A DNA stretch of 64,000 nt from assembly GCF_019966495.1 (NCBI RefSeq), contig NZ_JAIMIA010000010.1, forward strand, positions 22,206 to 86,205, written 5' to 3'. The DNA comes from Tateyamaria pelophila (GTDB taxonomy: Bacteria > Pseudomonadota > Alphaproteobacteria > Rhodobacterales > Rhodobacteraceae). Shown here in pieces: positions 46,728 through 56,844 of this stretch; the first letter of the stretch is position 1; the number at the start of each line of letters is the position of its first letter. Under the pieces are notes generated by a model that did not search any database, was not told the origin of the DNA, and worked only from the letters and a program-made list of their open reading frames with translations. The position numbers were made by a program, and so were the translations under genes.

Positions 46728-49700
46728 TTAAGAACCCATGGGATCAACGTCAAGATATTGCGAACGGTACAGCGCCGCCGTCACGATATCGTGTGGCAAG
46801 CGCATCAATTTGCGTTCTCGTGTCCACAGGACATAGCTCTCGATCCGGTGATCAGGATAGATGGCACGGATCGCCTGCGCATAGGCGCCCATTTGCCGTA
46901 GCACAGCCTCGGGGCACTGTACGGGATCGTCCGGAACGTGACGGTTGGATTTGAAATCAATGATCTGGACGCAATCATCCGTAAGGATCAGCCGGTCTAT
47001 CGTGCCGTGCATCTGACGTGATCCAAGCTTCGCGGTCACAGGAACTTCGGCCAAACTGTCAGGGGCAAAGACATGCGCAAGCTGCGGATCGTCCAAGACC
47101 GCCCGTGCTTCGGCTTCAGCCTCTGTTATCAAACCCTCCGAAAGGATCGATGGTTTCGCCAGCCGTTTGATGATCGTTGTCCAATCATTCGACGCGGCAG
47201 CGGGCAGTTTCTCAAGAAAGGCGTGCAGCAAAGTGCCGTAGGCTTTCGCGGAATCTTCATCCAGGCCCTCACCCGGCAACGCTTTCGCCCCGCCCAGATC
47301 GGAGGGAGACAGTGTCTCCGGTGTCGGTTCAATGTGGGGGGCCGGGCGAGTGTAGACATCTGGCAAAGCAGGGGGACCAGGCTGGGATTTTGGGCCCGTA
47401 TCGGGCAAATCAAAGTCCCATGCGCCATGTTCGACACGCATCCCCATGCCAACGGGCGTTATCAGGTCGACTGCACCGCTGGCCTTCATTCCTGCGCCAA
47501 CGCGTTGGTGCCAATCGTTTCCTGAACTGTCCAAGTCTCCGGACGCCGCCACAATCAGCCACTTTTCCGCGCGTGTCAGAGCCACGTAAAGCAACCGAAG
47601 GGACTCTTCTTGTTGTGCTTCCTTCATGGCGTCCAGCCGTTCGACCATGCAGTCGGGCTGCTGTTTGTCGTTCATGCGCCAAACCGGCGTGTCATCCATC
47701 ACGATGATATCGTCCCGAATGGACAGCGTGCGTTTGCCGCATTCGGGCAGGATGACAATCGGCGCCTCCAACCCCTTGGCGCCATGTACCGTCATCACCC
47801 GGATCTGATTTGAAGCGCTGTCGATCTGGCGTTTGATCTCCAGATCGTCGGTTTCCATCCATGTCAGGAACCCGGTGAGCGAAGGCACGACGGCGCGTTC
47901 AAATGACAGCGCTTGCGACAACAGCGCGTTGATCCCATCTTCGGCTTCCGCGCCGAGACGCGCCAAAAGCCGTTTGCGCCCGCGATGCCGCGTCAGCATT
48001 CGCTCGATCAGATCATAGGGCCGCAGAAAGTCGACATTCGCCCTGAGATCCTTCAAAACAGGCACTGTTTCGGGGAATTTCTCGTCCAGATCACGTAAAG
48101 TCGCCCAAAGATGTTCGGTCTTGCGGTGATGTGCGAGCGTAAAAAGATCCTGCTCGGACCAGCCGAACAATGGTGAGCGCAGAACGGTCGCAAGGGACAG
48201 GCTGTCATCCGGCGTGGCAAGGAAAGACAGCAAGGCCCCCAGATCACGCACGGCGGTTTCAGCACCGACCTTGAGCCGGTCCGCTCCGGCAATCGGGAGT
48301 TCAAGTTCCTTGCAGGCCTGGATTATGTCCGAAAAAATACCTGACCTGCGTTGCACGAGGATCAGGAAATCCTTGGGCTGCACGGCGCGCGCAAATGTCC
48401 CGTCGGGGATCATTGCGCGGGTGTCCAGCATCCGCTTGATTTGATCTGCAATGGCCTTGGCCAGAACGCGGTTCTGGTGCGTCGCACTGCGCCGGTCGAC
48501 GGGATCGTACCAATGGCGCTTTTCCTCTTTGTCCGGCTTCGGGACAACTGGCCACAAATCGACCCGTCCGGGCAAATCCGTGTGAAACGCGATATGCTTG
48601 CCGTCTGCTGCAAACCCGGCCGAGGTTGCACCATCAAAGACCATGTCCACCAAACGCAGGATCGCGGGGGAGGACCGGAACGAATAGTCTAGCGTGAGCG
48701 AATTCAGCCGCTGATCGACTTCCGCCAGCTTCGAGCCAAATTCAGTTTCCATCCTGTCGAATTCACGCGGGTCTGCACCCTGGAAGGAATAGATGGATTG
48801 TTTTTTGTCCCCAACGACGAAAATTGTCCGAGTAATATCGGCGCGGGCACCCTCGCCGCTTGAAAACTCTTCGGCCAGTTTTCGGATCACATCCCACTGC
48901 GTGGGGCTTGTGTCCTGTGCCTCGTCCACAAGAATATGGTCGATGCCACCGTCCAGCCGGTAGAGAACCCATGCCGCAACCTTGTCGTCCGTCAGTAAAT
49001 GTCGCGCCTTTTGGATCAGATCATCGAAATCCAACCAGCCGCGTTGTTGTTTCGCTGCCGCATAGCGTTGCGCGAACGCGTTGCCGAAACGGTGCAGCAT
49101 GACCGTCTTTTCCGCAGCCACAAGGGCCAACCGCGCCGCGCGCGCATCAGCAACGCGCTGCATCAGCGCTTCCACCCGCGGCATGAGGTGGTCAATTTTC
49201 TTTTGCGTGGGCTTGGTTGGGAATTTGCCAAATTTCGGTGCATTGGCGTTCTGGCCGCTTGCATTGACAAAAACGGATGTCATCTCGGGGATCGCGGCAA
49301 AATCCAAGTCCTGTACAAGGCTTAATTTGGCAGCGTCCCTCTGATCGTTTGAGCTCCCACCTGCGAGTGCTTCGGTGAGATCCTGGAGCAAATTCGCGTC
49401 GCCGGGGGCAAATGTGTCGCTTACGATCTTGTCACGTGTCAGACCGGGTTGCGCCCCAAGCAGGATCAGCGCGTCATCAAGGGTCAGCGGTGAAAAAGCG
49501 TCCCCCTTGGCAACGACCTGCTTGGTGAATTTCAGGATATCTTCGCCGGTATATAGTTGAGCCAGATCTGTCACCAAGTTGGCGTCCGGCCCACCCGCCA
49601 TCGTGTCCATCAACTCGGCGCGCAGTAATTCGGCAGCGCGATCTTCGATTTCGGTGAATTGAGGGCTGACGCCCGCTTCTAGCGGAAAACGCCGCAACAG

Positions 49701-50090
49701 AGCCGCACAAAACGAATGGATCGTCTGAATTTTCAACCCGCCAGGCGTTTCGATGGCACGCGCAAACAAAGTGCGCGCGTGACGCAGGTCGTCCGGGCTG
49801 GGTGTGCGGTCAAGGCCCAGTTCCGCAAGCGCGACGCGCAACTCATCATCGTCCAGCATCGCCCAGGCACCCAACCGCTGAAACAGGCGGTTTTGCATCT
49901 CGGATGCTGCGGCCTTGGTATAGGTCAAGCAGAGGATGTGCTGCGGCTGGACATCCTGAAGCAGCAAACGCGCAACCCGGTCGGTCAAAACACGTGTTTT
50001 GCCCGACCCGGCATTGGCGGACAGCCATGTCGATTCCATCGGGCGGGCAGCGTCTTGCTGGCGGCGGGTCGCTTCGTCGGCCGGGGTCAT
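46728..50090 (-). CDS. addA: AddA, helicase-nuclease subunit for double-strand-break repair
   Basis: 1120 residues from ATG 50090 (MTPADEATRRQQ). UvrD-type helicase: Walker A ANAGSGKT (~25-32), ILVDEAQDTS (motif II), TVHGAKGLEAPIVILP and LLYVALTRAE. The C-terminal RecB-like nuclease has IDRLILTDDCVQIIDFKSN (D...DxK). With AddB it resects DNA ends for RecA loading, replacing RecBCD. ATGA overlap with the addB stop. Confidence 0.96.
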   Translation of the reverse strand: MTPADEATRRQQDAARPMESTWLSANAGSGKTRVLTDRVARLLLQDVQPQHILCLTYTKAAASEMQNRLFQRLGAWAMLDDDELRVALAELGLDRTPSPDDLRHARTLFARAIETPGGLKIQTIHSFCAALLRRFPLEAGVSPQFTEIEDRAAELLRAELMDTMAGGPDANLVTDLAQLYTGEDILKFTKQVVAKGDAFSPLTLDDALILLGAQPGLTRDKIVSDTFAPGDANLLQDLTEALAGGSSNDQRDAAKLSLVQDLDFAAIPEMTSVFVNASGQNANAPKFGKFPTKPTQKKIDHLMPRVEALMQRVADARAARLALVAAEKTVMLHRFGNAFAQRYAAAKQQRGWLDFDDLIQKARHLLTDDKVAAWVLYRLDGGIDHILVDEAQDTSPTQWDVIRKLAEEFSSGEGARADITRTIFVVGDKKQSIYSFQGADPREFDRMETEFGSKLAEVDQRLNSLTLDYSFRSSPAILRLVDMVFDGATSAGFAADGKHIAFHTDLPGRVDLWPVVPKPDKEEKRHWYDPVDRRSATHQNRVLAKAIADQIKRMLDTRAMIPDGTFARAVQPKDFLILVQRRSGIFSDIIQACKELELPIAGADRLKVGAETAVRDLGALLSFLATPDDSLSLATVLRSPLFGWSEQDLFTLAHHRKTEHLWATLRDLDEKFPETVPVLKDLRANVDFLRPYDLIERMLTRHRGRKRLLARLGAEAEDGINALLSQALSFERAVVPSLTGFLTWMETDDLEIKRQIDSASNQIRVMTVHGAKGLEAPIVILPECGKRTLSIRDDIIVMDDTPVWRMNDKQQPDCMVERLDAMKEAQQEESLRLLYVALTRAEKWLIVAASGDLDSSGNDWHQRVGAGMKASGAVDLITPVGMGMRVEHGAWDFDLPDTGPKSQPGPPALPDVYTRPAPHIEPTPETLSPSDLGGAKALPGEGLDEDSAKAYGTLLHAFLEKLPAAASNDWTTIIKRLAKPSILSEGLITEAEAEARAVLDDPQLAHVFAPDSLAEVPVTAKLGSRQMHGTIDRLILTDDCVQIIDFKSNRHVPDDPVQCPEAVLRQMGAYAQAIRAIYPDHRIESYVLWTRERKLMRLPHDIVTAALYRSQYLDVDPMGS

Positions 50091-53038
50091 GTCAGCACCT
50101 CCGGGTTTGGATCGTCTGTCGCATCCCATTCGCCAAAACGTGCAAGTTGATCATAATCGCGCGCGTCCGTGTCCATGTCGAGCGCGCGGCGCGAGGTGTA
50201 GCCCTTGTCTGGCTCCAGATAGGCGCCAAGCAAACTGACAAGTTCAGCCAGAACCTGGCGGGTGGGTTCTTCGTCGATCGCCGCGTCTACCGTCGTTGGT
50301 TTTGCGCCGATGCCAATGAACTGTGCCGCGCGCACGACCCTTGACCCGAGTGTTTCAAAGGCACCTTCCTCGACCATTGCGGCCTCGATCAACAGTTGCT
50401 TGTCAAAGTGCTTTTGCCGGTCCTTTGAAGGCGGCGGCCCAGTTTTGTAATCATACAGAATGACCTGCCCCTGTTCGTCCATGTCGATACGGTCTGCGCG
50501 CCCGACAAGCTGCGTGCCGATGCTGGGCAGGGTCAAAAGGCCTTTTGCGGTATCCTCAAATGCGATGGGCTTTGCGATGCTTTGGCGCTCGGCCTCTGTG
50601 TCCACGATCCATTGGGCGGCGCGACCAAAGCGGGTCAGCCACAGGATGCGCGCGGCGGGCCAGGGCACGTCCCGCTGCAGGATAGTGTTGGCATGTTGCA
50701 TGAGAGTTTCGACCGTCATGGCATGAGGCCGTGTCAGCGTATCTTTGACAAAGACCTCCATCACCTCATGAGAGAGAATACCGCGCAGCAAGGCATCGGG
50801 TGTCTGAACCAGGGGTTTGAGCGTGCGCAGGCGCAACACGTGCTTGGCATAGACCGCGTAGGGATCGCGGATCAGGGTCTGTATTTCCGTGACTGTCAGC
50901 CGCCGGGGCCGTGCGGCCACAGGCGGGCAGGGCGCGGGGCGGCGTGCCTTTGGCGCGTCAGGTGCGGCGTCCAACTGACGGGCCAGGGCCAGCCAATGCG
51001 CCCCTCGTTTCCGCATCGCCGTCCATGCCTGAGGTCCACCCAGCGGCCCGAGGCCAGACATGAGATTGGACAAGCGGTTGATCCAGCGTGACGGCACGGT
51101 TTCGGCATCATCCGAGCGGATGGACCGCGTCAGCCAGACCTCCGGTGCCGCAATGGCCTGTTGAAAATCATGCGCAGACAATCCGATCCGGCGTTCCGGC
51201 AGCAACAACCCCGCGTCGAACCGCATTTTGCGGTTCAGCCACGGATCGGGCGTCGGGGGTTCGGGCCATGTGCCGTCGTTCAATCCGGCCAGTATCACCA
51301 GATCGGCACCCTGTACCCGCGCCTCCAAAGTTCCCCAGATCATGATGCCGGGATGGGGGGCATCGCGGTCGCGCACTTCTCCTTGCGACAGGATCGCGCC
51401 GATGAGTGCCGCGTAATCGCTGGCTGACATCGCGCCGCCATATTCCGCCTGCGCTTGCACGTCGTCCATGGTTTCACGAGCCTTTTGGCCCGCTTTTTTC
51501 AGCCATAGCTCACTGTCGCCGAGCGGCGTTTGCCCGGCGGCCAATGCTTCGGACAGGGCAAGATGGCGGGCGACCCAGTCGACCAGGGGCAATTCGATCG
51601 CAACGGGTTGCCCGCAAACCGTTTCGGCAACCCAGTTTGCCCAGTCTTCGACGCCGGTTGTGTTGTCTTTAACGGTCTTGCGCGCGCAGGCTTTGAGGCT
51701 TTCGGGATCCGGATAGGGCAGGCCATCCTTGCGCATCTGTAATTCCAGACGCTGCGTGTTGAGTTGGTGGGCGTTTCGGGCACCGCCGGAATGGGTCAGC
51801 GGATGCTTGAGCAGCGTCAAAAGCGCTTCTGCATCCAGTGGCTGCTCAAAAAGCGCTGCCGTATGGCGCAGGAACCGTCCCGGTGGTGACAGGTGCAGCG
51901 GGGTGCCGGCACTGTCATCGGGCAGAATATCCCAGCGGTCGAGGGCAGCGGTGACTTGTCGGGTCAGCATCCGGTCGGGTGTGATCAAGGCGGCCCGTTG
52001 GCCGGTTTCCCCGGCTTCTCGCAGGCGCATCGCGATGGCGATGGCTTCGGCACGGGGTGTGTCCGCTTCGATCAACGTGATCTTTTCCGTGGCGCCAGAC
52101 AGGTCGGACAGGTCGGGCCCCTCGCGCCGCCAAGCGTCTGTCACGGGCGCTGGACGCAACGCCAGGGACACCAATTTGTTTCGTGCAGGGGAAGGGGGCG
52201 TCGTCTCCATCCATGGTTTGACGGCGTTGGGCGTTACGCCAAGTCCCTTTGCCAATTTGAGAAACCGGAATTGAGGGTGATCTTCGCCTGTGGTTTCGTC
52301 TCCCATCTTGTCCCAGACATCTTGGGGCATATCGAAGTCGAAACCGGGCAGGATCGCGGCACCTTGTGGCAGTTTGGCGATGGCCTGCATCAACATTTGC
52401 GTGGTGCCCCGTGACGCGGTGGAGCCTGCGATCAGGATCGGGTCAGATGGCGGTGACTCTGTCCAATGTGCAGTCAGGCGGAGCACCGTTTCGCGCTGGC
52501 GTGCCTCTGGATCCGGAGCGTTTTCAGACACATCAATATAGTTCTGTGCGATTCCGATAAACTTCTGGGCACGGGCCCAATGGCCCGACTGATCCGTGAC
52601 ATCAAGCCGGGCGATATCCTCGGGTGTGACTCCTTCGCTCTGCATTTCATCGATCAAGGTGGCAAGGCTGTCGGCCAGATCGAAACTCGCGGAGCTCGCG
52701 GCCAGATTTGGCTGCGCCTCTATCAACCGTGTGATCAGCGTCACAAGTTCCAGCCTGCGCCGCAATCCGGATGCCGAAGGTGGCAGCGCCGCGCCGGGCA
52801 AGAGACCATCGAGATCTGTGAGCATCTGGATGCGGGGCAAAAGGCGGGCGGGCCCCGCATCAAGAAGCTCGCGCAGCCGTCGTGCCATGCGTTGCGTGTT
52901 GACCAGAATGGTGACGCGTGGCCAAGCCTCCGGCAGCGCGTTTTTCAAGCGCAGTTCCAGTCCGCCGAGCATGGCGGCGGGAAAATCAACGCCGGGGGCG
53001 CAGCCGAACAGACGGGGATCGTCGCTTGGCTCAAACAT
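50087..53038 (-). CDS. addB: AddB, second subunit of the AddAB helicase-nuclease
   Basis: 983 residues from ATG 53038 (MFEPSDDPRLFG). The N-terminal position of the Walker A is occupied by GVDFPAAMLGGL without GKT/S, as is usual in alphaproteobacterial AddB, so it is not expected to be a working helicase. The C-terminal nuclease motif is GRADRIDMDEQGQVILYDYKTG. It overlaps murU by 8 bases and addA by four. Confidence 0.94.
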   Translation of the reverse strand: MFEPSDDPRLFGCAPGVDFPAAMLGGLELRLKNALPEAWPRVTILVNTQRMARRLRELLDAGPARLLPRIQMLTDLDGLLPGAALPPSASGLRRRLELVTLITRLIEAQPNLAASSASFDLADSLATLIDEMQSEGVTPEDIARLDVTDQSGHWARAQKFIGIAQNYIDVSENAPDPEARQRETVLRLTAHWTESPPSDPILIAGSTASRGTTQMLMQAIAKLPQGAAILPGFDFDMPQDVWDKMGDETTGEDHPQFRFLKLAKGLGVTPNAVKPWMETTPPSPARNKLVSLALRPAPVTDAWRREGPDLSDLSGATEKITLIEADTPRAEAIAIAMRLREAGETGQRAALITPDRMLTRQVTAALDRWDILPDDSAGTPLHLSPPGRFLRHTAALFEQPLDAEALLTLLKHPLTHSGGARNAHQLNTQRLELQMRKDGLPYPDPESLKACARKTVKDNTTGVEDWANWVAETVCGQPVAIELPLVDWVARHLALSEALAAGQTPLGDSELWLKKAGQKARETMDDVQAQAEYGGAMSASDYAALIGAILSQGEVRDRDAPHPGIMIWGTLEARVQGADLVILAGLNDGTWPEPPTPDPWLNRKMRFDAGLLLPERRIGLSAHDFQQAIAAPEVWLTRSIRSDDAETVPSRWINRLSNLMSGLGPLGGPQAWTAMRKRGAHWLALARQLDAAPDAPKARRPAPCPPVAARPRRLTVTEIQTLIRDPYAVYAKHVLRLRTLKPLVQTPDALLRGILSHEVMEVFVKDTLTRPHAMTVETLMQHANTILQRDVPWPAARILWLTRFGRAAQWIVDTEAERQSIAKPIAFEDTAKGLLTLPSIGTQLVGRADRIDMDEQGQVILYDYKTGPPPSKDRQKHFDKQLLIEAAMVEEGAFETLGSRVVRAAQFIGIGAKPTTVDAAIDEEPTRQVLAELVSLLGAYLEPDKGYTSRRALDMDTDARDYDQLARFGEWDATDDPNPEVLT

Positions 53039-53723
53039 TGGCGTGCGCCAGCATCGCTTCGGCCTCGGGGATGCCACCCGGATGGCCCACATCGCACCAC
53101 TGGCCGGGATAGCGCAGACCAAATAGTCGGTTGGACACCGCCATCTTGTTCCAGATCACATTCAGGGAAAAACTGACCTCGGGCACGTCTGGCACTAGAT
53201 CCGTCTTGAGGATTTGAACACCGCCATAGACAGTATTTCCGCCACGGCTCAACCGCCCATCCGGCCCGATTTCGAAATCACCGGGTCCTTTGCGTCCGTG
53301 TGCCTGCTCTGTTGGAATACAAATCAGCAATGCGTCCATACGTGCGGGATCCCAGGCCCTCAACAGCATTTCAATCGGGTTAGGACCGGCCCAGACAGCA
53401 TCTGAATTGATCGTCACGACAGGGTCCTTGCCAAGCAAAGGCAGTGCGTTTCGCAAGCCGCCACCCGTGTCCAGAATGTTCGGTTCCTCGCGGATCATGC
53501 GGACGCTGGTGCCTTTCAGATGCTGTTCCAGCATTTCGGCTTTGTAGTGCAGGTTGACCACCACGGTCTTGGCTCGAATGCCCTCTACAAGCGACAGCGC
53601 ATGATCAATCAACGGCCGATCTGCCACCTCGATAAGTGGCTTGGGGCGGTCTTGGGTCAGGGCGCCCATGCGGGTTCCGAAACCAGCGGCAAAGAGCATT
53701 ACGGCAGGGGGATCGTCACGCAT
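53031..53723 (-). CDS. murU: N-acetylmuramate-1-phosphate uridylyltransferase (MurU-like)
   Basis: 230 residues from ATG 53723 (MRDDPPAVMLFAAGFGTR); the ATG at 53699 would remove eight residues. The nucleotidyltransferase signature is LFAAGFGTRMG...RPKPLIEVA, and INSDAVW binds metal. Paired with the kinase upstream, the assignment to the AmgK-MurU cell-wall recycling route is strong, though the sequence alone would also fit other sugar-1-phosphate nucleotidyltransferases. Confidence 0.88.
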   Translation of the reverse strand: MRDDPPAVMLFAAGFGTRMGALTQDRPKPLIEVADRPLIDHALSLVEGIRAKTVVVNLHYKAEMLEQHLKGTSVRMIREEPNILDTGGGLRNALPLLGKDPVVTINSDAVWAGPNPIEMLLRAWDPARMDALLICIPTEQAHGRKGPGDFEIGPDGRLSRGGNTVYGGVQILKTDLVPDVPEVSFSLNVIWNKMAVSNRLFGLRYPGQWCDVGHPGGIPEAEAMLAHANV

Positions 53724-54721
53724 TTGGCTTTGAGGCCCTTCAGGATGTCCGGTGTTGGTTCTGGCAATGTCGCGTTGATCAACGGTGCGATCTCGCGCAA
53801 GGCCGGATGCCGGAGGTTGATTTGAATGTGGCCCCAAACGCGGGGGATGTAATCGGCGTAGTGCGGTTTGCCATACGACAGCGACAGGCGGGCAAAAATG
53901 CCCAGGATGCGCAAATTGCGTTGGAGCCCCAAGAGCGCATAGTCGGTTTCGAATTCCGAAAGCACTATCTGTGCCGCAGCGGCATAGCGGTGGATCATAT
54001 CCTGAGCGATGACGGGCGACACATCACGCCTTGCATCCTGTAGGACCGAGACCAGATCATAGGCGCGGTGGCCGATCAGCGCATCCTGATAATCCAGCAA
54101 TCCGACACGCGCGACACCCGATCTGTCCGGCAACCACAAGAGGTTCTCGGCATGGTAATCGCGTTGGATCATGACGTTGATGCGGGTGTTCAAAGGCTTC
54201 AAAACCTCACGAAACGCGGCCTGGAACGCGGCCAGGGCAGCGGCATCTGTGTATCCAAGTGCGCCGTTTTGGTAGCAGGTGAAGGCCAGCGACACCATGT
54301 CCGTCATCATATCGGCATCGCAGCGGATCAGGTCCGGCGGATCATATGTGTGCAGATGCAACAGGACGTCGGTGGCCGCCTCGTACAGTCGCTGCTCCAT
54401 CGTGGGGTCCTTTGCCAGGATACGGGCAAAGAGATCGTCGCCCAGATCTTCCAACAGCAAAAAGCCATCGCTTGCATCCTGCGCGTAAATATGGGGAGCG
54501 GACAGACCGGCGCTGCGCAGAAATTCAGTAATCTTGACAAAGGGGCGGGTGCTTTCGCCTTTATCGGGCGGCGCATCCATCAGGATGGCGGTCGTGCCGT
54601 CGTGCCGGGTCAGCCGCTCATATCTGCGGTTTGAGGCATCACCGGCAATGGTGCGGCGCTGGGCAGCATCCCAATTGGCGGTTTCCAAAAAACCGCTGAT
54701 CAGCGCAGATCGGTCAGGCAT
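53699..54721 (-). CDS. amgK: N-acetylmuramate/N-acetylglucosamine kinase (AmgK-like)
   Basis: 340 residues. APH fold: GDASNRRYERL at the N-terminus, LLLEDLGDDLF, the catalytic QRDYHAENLLWL and LLDYQDALIGHRAYDL. It phosphorylates MurNAc at C1, which MurU then activates to UDP-MurNAc, bypassing fosfomycin-sensitive de novo synthesis. It overlaps tsaE by 8 bases upstream and murU downstream. Confidence 0.9.
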   Translation of the reverse strand: MPDRSALISGFLETANWDAAQRRTIAGDASNRRYERLTRHDGTTAILMDAPPDKGESTRPFVKITEFLRSAGLSAPHIYAQDASDGFLLLEDLGDDLFARILAKDPTMEQRLYEAATDVLLHLHTYDPPDLIRCDADMMTDMVSLAFTCYQNGALGYTDAAALAAFQAAFREVLKPLNTRINVMIQRDYHAENLLWLPDRSGVARVGLLDYQDALIGHRAYDLVSVLQDARRDVSPVIAQDMIHRYAAAAQIVLSEFETDYALLGLQRNLRILGIFARLSLSYGKPHYADYIPRVWGHIQINLRHPALREIAPLINATLPEPTPDILKGLKAKCVTIPLP

Positions 54722-55187
54722 CCTGTGTCACTTCCATCAACAGCATGCTCCAGCGATTCGTTGTCCAGCTGAGATGTGCATCGCGCGCATCGCCATTGGT
54801 GACAAGGTCGATGGCCAGCGCATTTTCCGGACACAAGGGGCCAAGACGGTCTGGCCATTCCACAATACAGATTGCGGTTTCAAACGCCTCCAACAGCCCC
54901 AGTTCGTCGATTTCCGTATCAGAGCTTATGCGGTACAGGTCAGAGTGCCAAAGCTCGCCGCGCGTGGTGTCATATGTCTGCACCAAAGTGAAAGTGGGCG
55001 AGGGCACATCCTCTGGCTCCGTCAGGATCGCGTTGATCAGCGCGCGTGCAAGATGCGTCTTGCCTGCGCCAACGGGGCCGCTCAGCAAAATGACGTCACC
55101 TGCTGCCAGTTTGGGGGCCAAGATCGCGGCGAATGCAGCGGTTGCGTCAGCATTTGCGAAATGGAGGGACTGAGAGGATGGCGACAT
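54714..55187 (-). CDS. tsaE: tRNA threonylcarbamoyladenosine synthesis ATPase TsaE
   Basis: 157 residues. Walker A LSGPVGAGKTHLARA (~36-50), SPTFTLVQTYD and HSDLYRI are the family blocks. With TsaB and TsaD it makes t6A37 in tRNA. It is first in the run tsaE-amgK-murU-addB-addA-trxA; 49 bases separate it from the PAS gene. Confidence 0.95.
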   Translation of the reverse strand: MSPSSQSLHFANADATAAFAAILAPKLAAGDVILLSGPVGAGKTHLARALINAILTEPEDVPSPTFTLVQTYDTTRGELWHSDLYRISSDTEIDELGLLEAFETAICIVEWPDRLGPLCPENALAIDLVTNGDARDAHLSWTTNRWSMLLMEVTQDA

Positions 55188-55236
55188 GCCGCCAAACTAT
55201 CGCGCCGCTCCGTCACTGCAAGCGGAATGGCACCGG

Positions 55237-56751
55237 TCAGGCCCGATTGGCGGTGGTGTGTGCACCAATCATCTCGGTAAACCGGATCACCGTCGCTCCG
55301 GAAACGATGGGCGAGACCTGGGCGTTGAACTTACCCTTGTTCAGATGGGTGATGGTGGCGTTCCAGGGGGCCCGGTCACCGATTTTCATGACGTAGTCAC
55401 GCATGTCACCCCAAGCCGGGTCCGGTCTGCATTGGGATTGCCATTCCTTGATGCTGTCGACGATTGTGACATCGGCAAACGTGTTGCCAGGATCCAGTTT
55501 CCACATCTCGGTGTAGGCGCTGTTGCAGAAAGTCAGGACCCCGGCAGATGAAAAGACCACCAGCGCGTCTTCGAACGTATCCATCAAGGATTGACCCAGC
55601 TCCAGTTCCGCGCGGAAATTCCGGGTCAGAGAGATTTCTGCAGTGATGTCTTCGATCAGAAACGCTACCGCCCCATCGGGGTGTGGTCTGCCGATCACGC
55701 GGTAGGTATGGCCGCTGTCCAGCGTCCATGTTTCTTGGTAACTGCCATTGGTGGCCGCCGCGATCACATTGGAGATTTCCTGCCGCCAGGAGAGGTAATT
55801 CTTGGGCTCGGGCATCACACGATTGTCGCGCAATCTGTCAAAGAATGAGAGCAGATCCGGACGCGCACTCAGGAAATCCGCGGGCAGCGATGTGAGGTCT
55901 ACAAGTGCCGGGTTGAACAGGGCCAATTGCCCGTTTCGGTCAAATATGGCGAGTCCGATGGACAATTGGGCAAAGGTCTTGGCCAGAGTCTGGACAAAGT
56001 TCCGTTGTGCCACTTCGGCCTGAATGACAGCGTCGATGTTGCTTGCATAATAGACGGTTCTGTCTTCTGCCTCGGTCGCCGTGACGCTGAACCATTCCAG
56101 CCGATCGCTGTCCTTGTTCGGCACGGAAACGCGAACGGTCCTGCCCGGCTGGATATCGTTGGCCTCGGCGTCAAAGAGCGGTTGCGACTGATCAGGCGCG
56201 TCGCGGCACGAAGATGTCGCAAGGTCGTCATAAGCCTGATTGCGCCAAGTCACGTGCCCCTCGCTGTCCGAGAGCCAGATCGGATAGGGGGCACCGTTGG
56301 CGGCCAGCCGCAGCATACCCAGTTCGGCCTTCATATTTTTGGTGTCATGCGTGGATCGGGCGTCGCTGTCGGACTGATCCTTGATCGTCAAACGTGTGTG
56401 GTTGCCTTCGCGATCCAGCTGAACAATGGCGGTATCGTCAGGCTGGGCGGCATACAGTGTCAGACTGTCAATGTCCTGCAAACGTTCTTCATCCGGCAGG
56501 CCGGGAAAGCGAACGCGGAGATTGATGCGCAATGTATCCCAGTCGGAGTGCGAGCTGCGATCATTTACAAGCGCATCGGCCCCGTCGGAAGCATGTTCCA
56601 GGTCCAGACCCTGAAACAGAAAATGCATATTCGATCGATCTTCCGGTGCGGCTGGTTCAACCAATTGTCGATCGCGCATGACATATGCGAGGCCCGCAAT
56701 GGCCGACACACAAGCGCAAAACATAACAAATGACATCTCGACCAGCGACAT
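55237..56751 (-). CDS. Membrane-anchored multi-PAS protein without kinase domain
   Basis: 504 residues. An N-terminal helix (MSFVMFCACVSAIAGLAYVM) anchors it. PAS-like segments follow at ~150-230 (PYPIWLSDSEGHVTWRNQAY), ~265-370 (LSIGLAIFDRNGQLALFNPAL) and ~380-490 (DALVVFSSAGVLTFCNSAYTEMW). There is no histidine kinase, cyclase or methyl-accepting domain after them, and the protein ends soon after the last PAS, so it is a sensor or adaptor without output. It lies 93 bases after regB on the same strand, and a CtrA-type box is 48 bases before its ATG. Confidence 0.85.
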   Translation of the reverse strand: MSLVEMSFVMFCACVSAIAGLAYVMRDRQLVEPAAPEDRSNMHFLFQGLDLEHASDGADALVNDRSSHSDWDTLRINLRVRFPGLPDEERLQDIDSLTLYAAQPDDTAIVQLDREGNHTRLTIKDQSDSDARSTHDTKNMKAELGMLRLAANGAPYPIWLSDSEGHVTWRNQAYDDLATSSCRDAPDQSQPLFDAEANDIQPGRTVRVSVPNKDSDRLEWFSVTATEAEDRTVYYASNIDAVIQAEVAQRNFVQTLAKTFAQLSIGLAIFDRNGQLALFNPALVDLTSLPADFLSARPDLLSFFDRLRDNRVMPEPKNYLSWRQEISNVIAAATNGSYQETWTLDSGHTYRVIGRPHPDGAVAFLIEDITAEISLTRNFRAELELGQSLMDTFEDALVVFSSAGVLTFCNSAYTEMWKLDPGNTFADVTIVDSIKEWQSQCRPDPAWGDMRDYVMKIGDRAPWNATITHLNKGKFNAQVSPIVSGATVIRFTEMIGAHTTANRA

Positions 56752-56798
56752 GTTAAGCCAACCCTTCCAAATTTAAGCTTCAGATTGCGTGATCTGGG

Positions 56799-56813
56799 TT
56801 AACGGAAAGTTAA
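56799..56813. promoter_or_regulatory. CtrA-type binding site upstream of the PAS gene
   Basis: TTAA-CGGAAAG-TTAA: two half sites with exactly seven bases between, the CtrA full-site pattern. It lies 48-62 bases before the PAS gene ATG, where it could control that gene and those downstream (tsaE onward). Confidence 0.55.
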
Positions 56814-56844
56814 AACCGAAGTTGCGGCGGCCCTTTGGCTGCAA

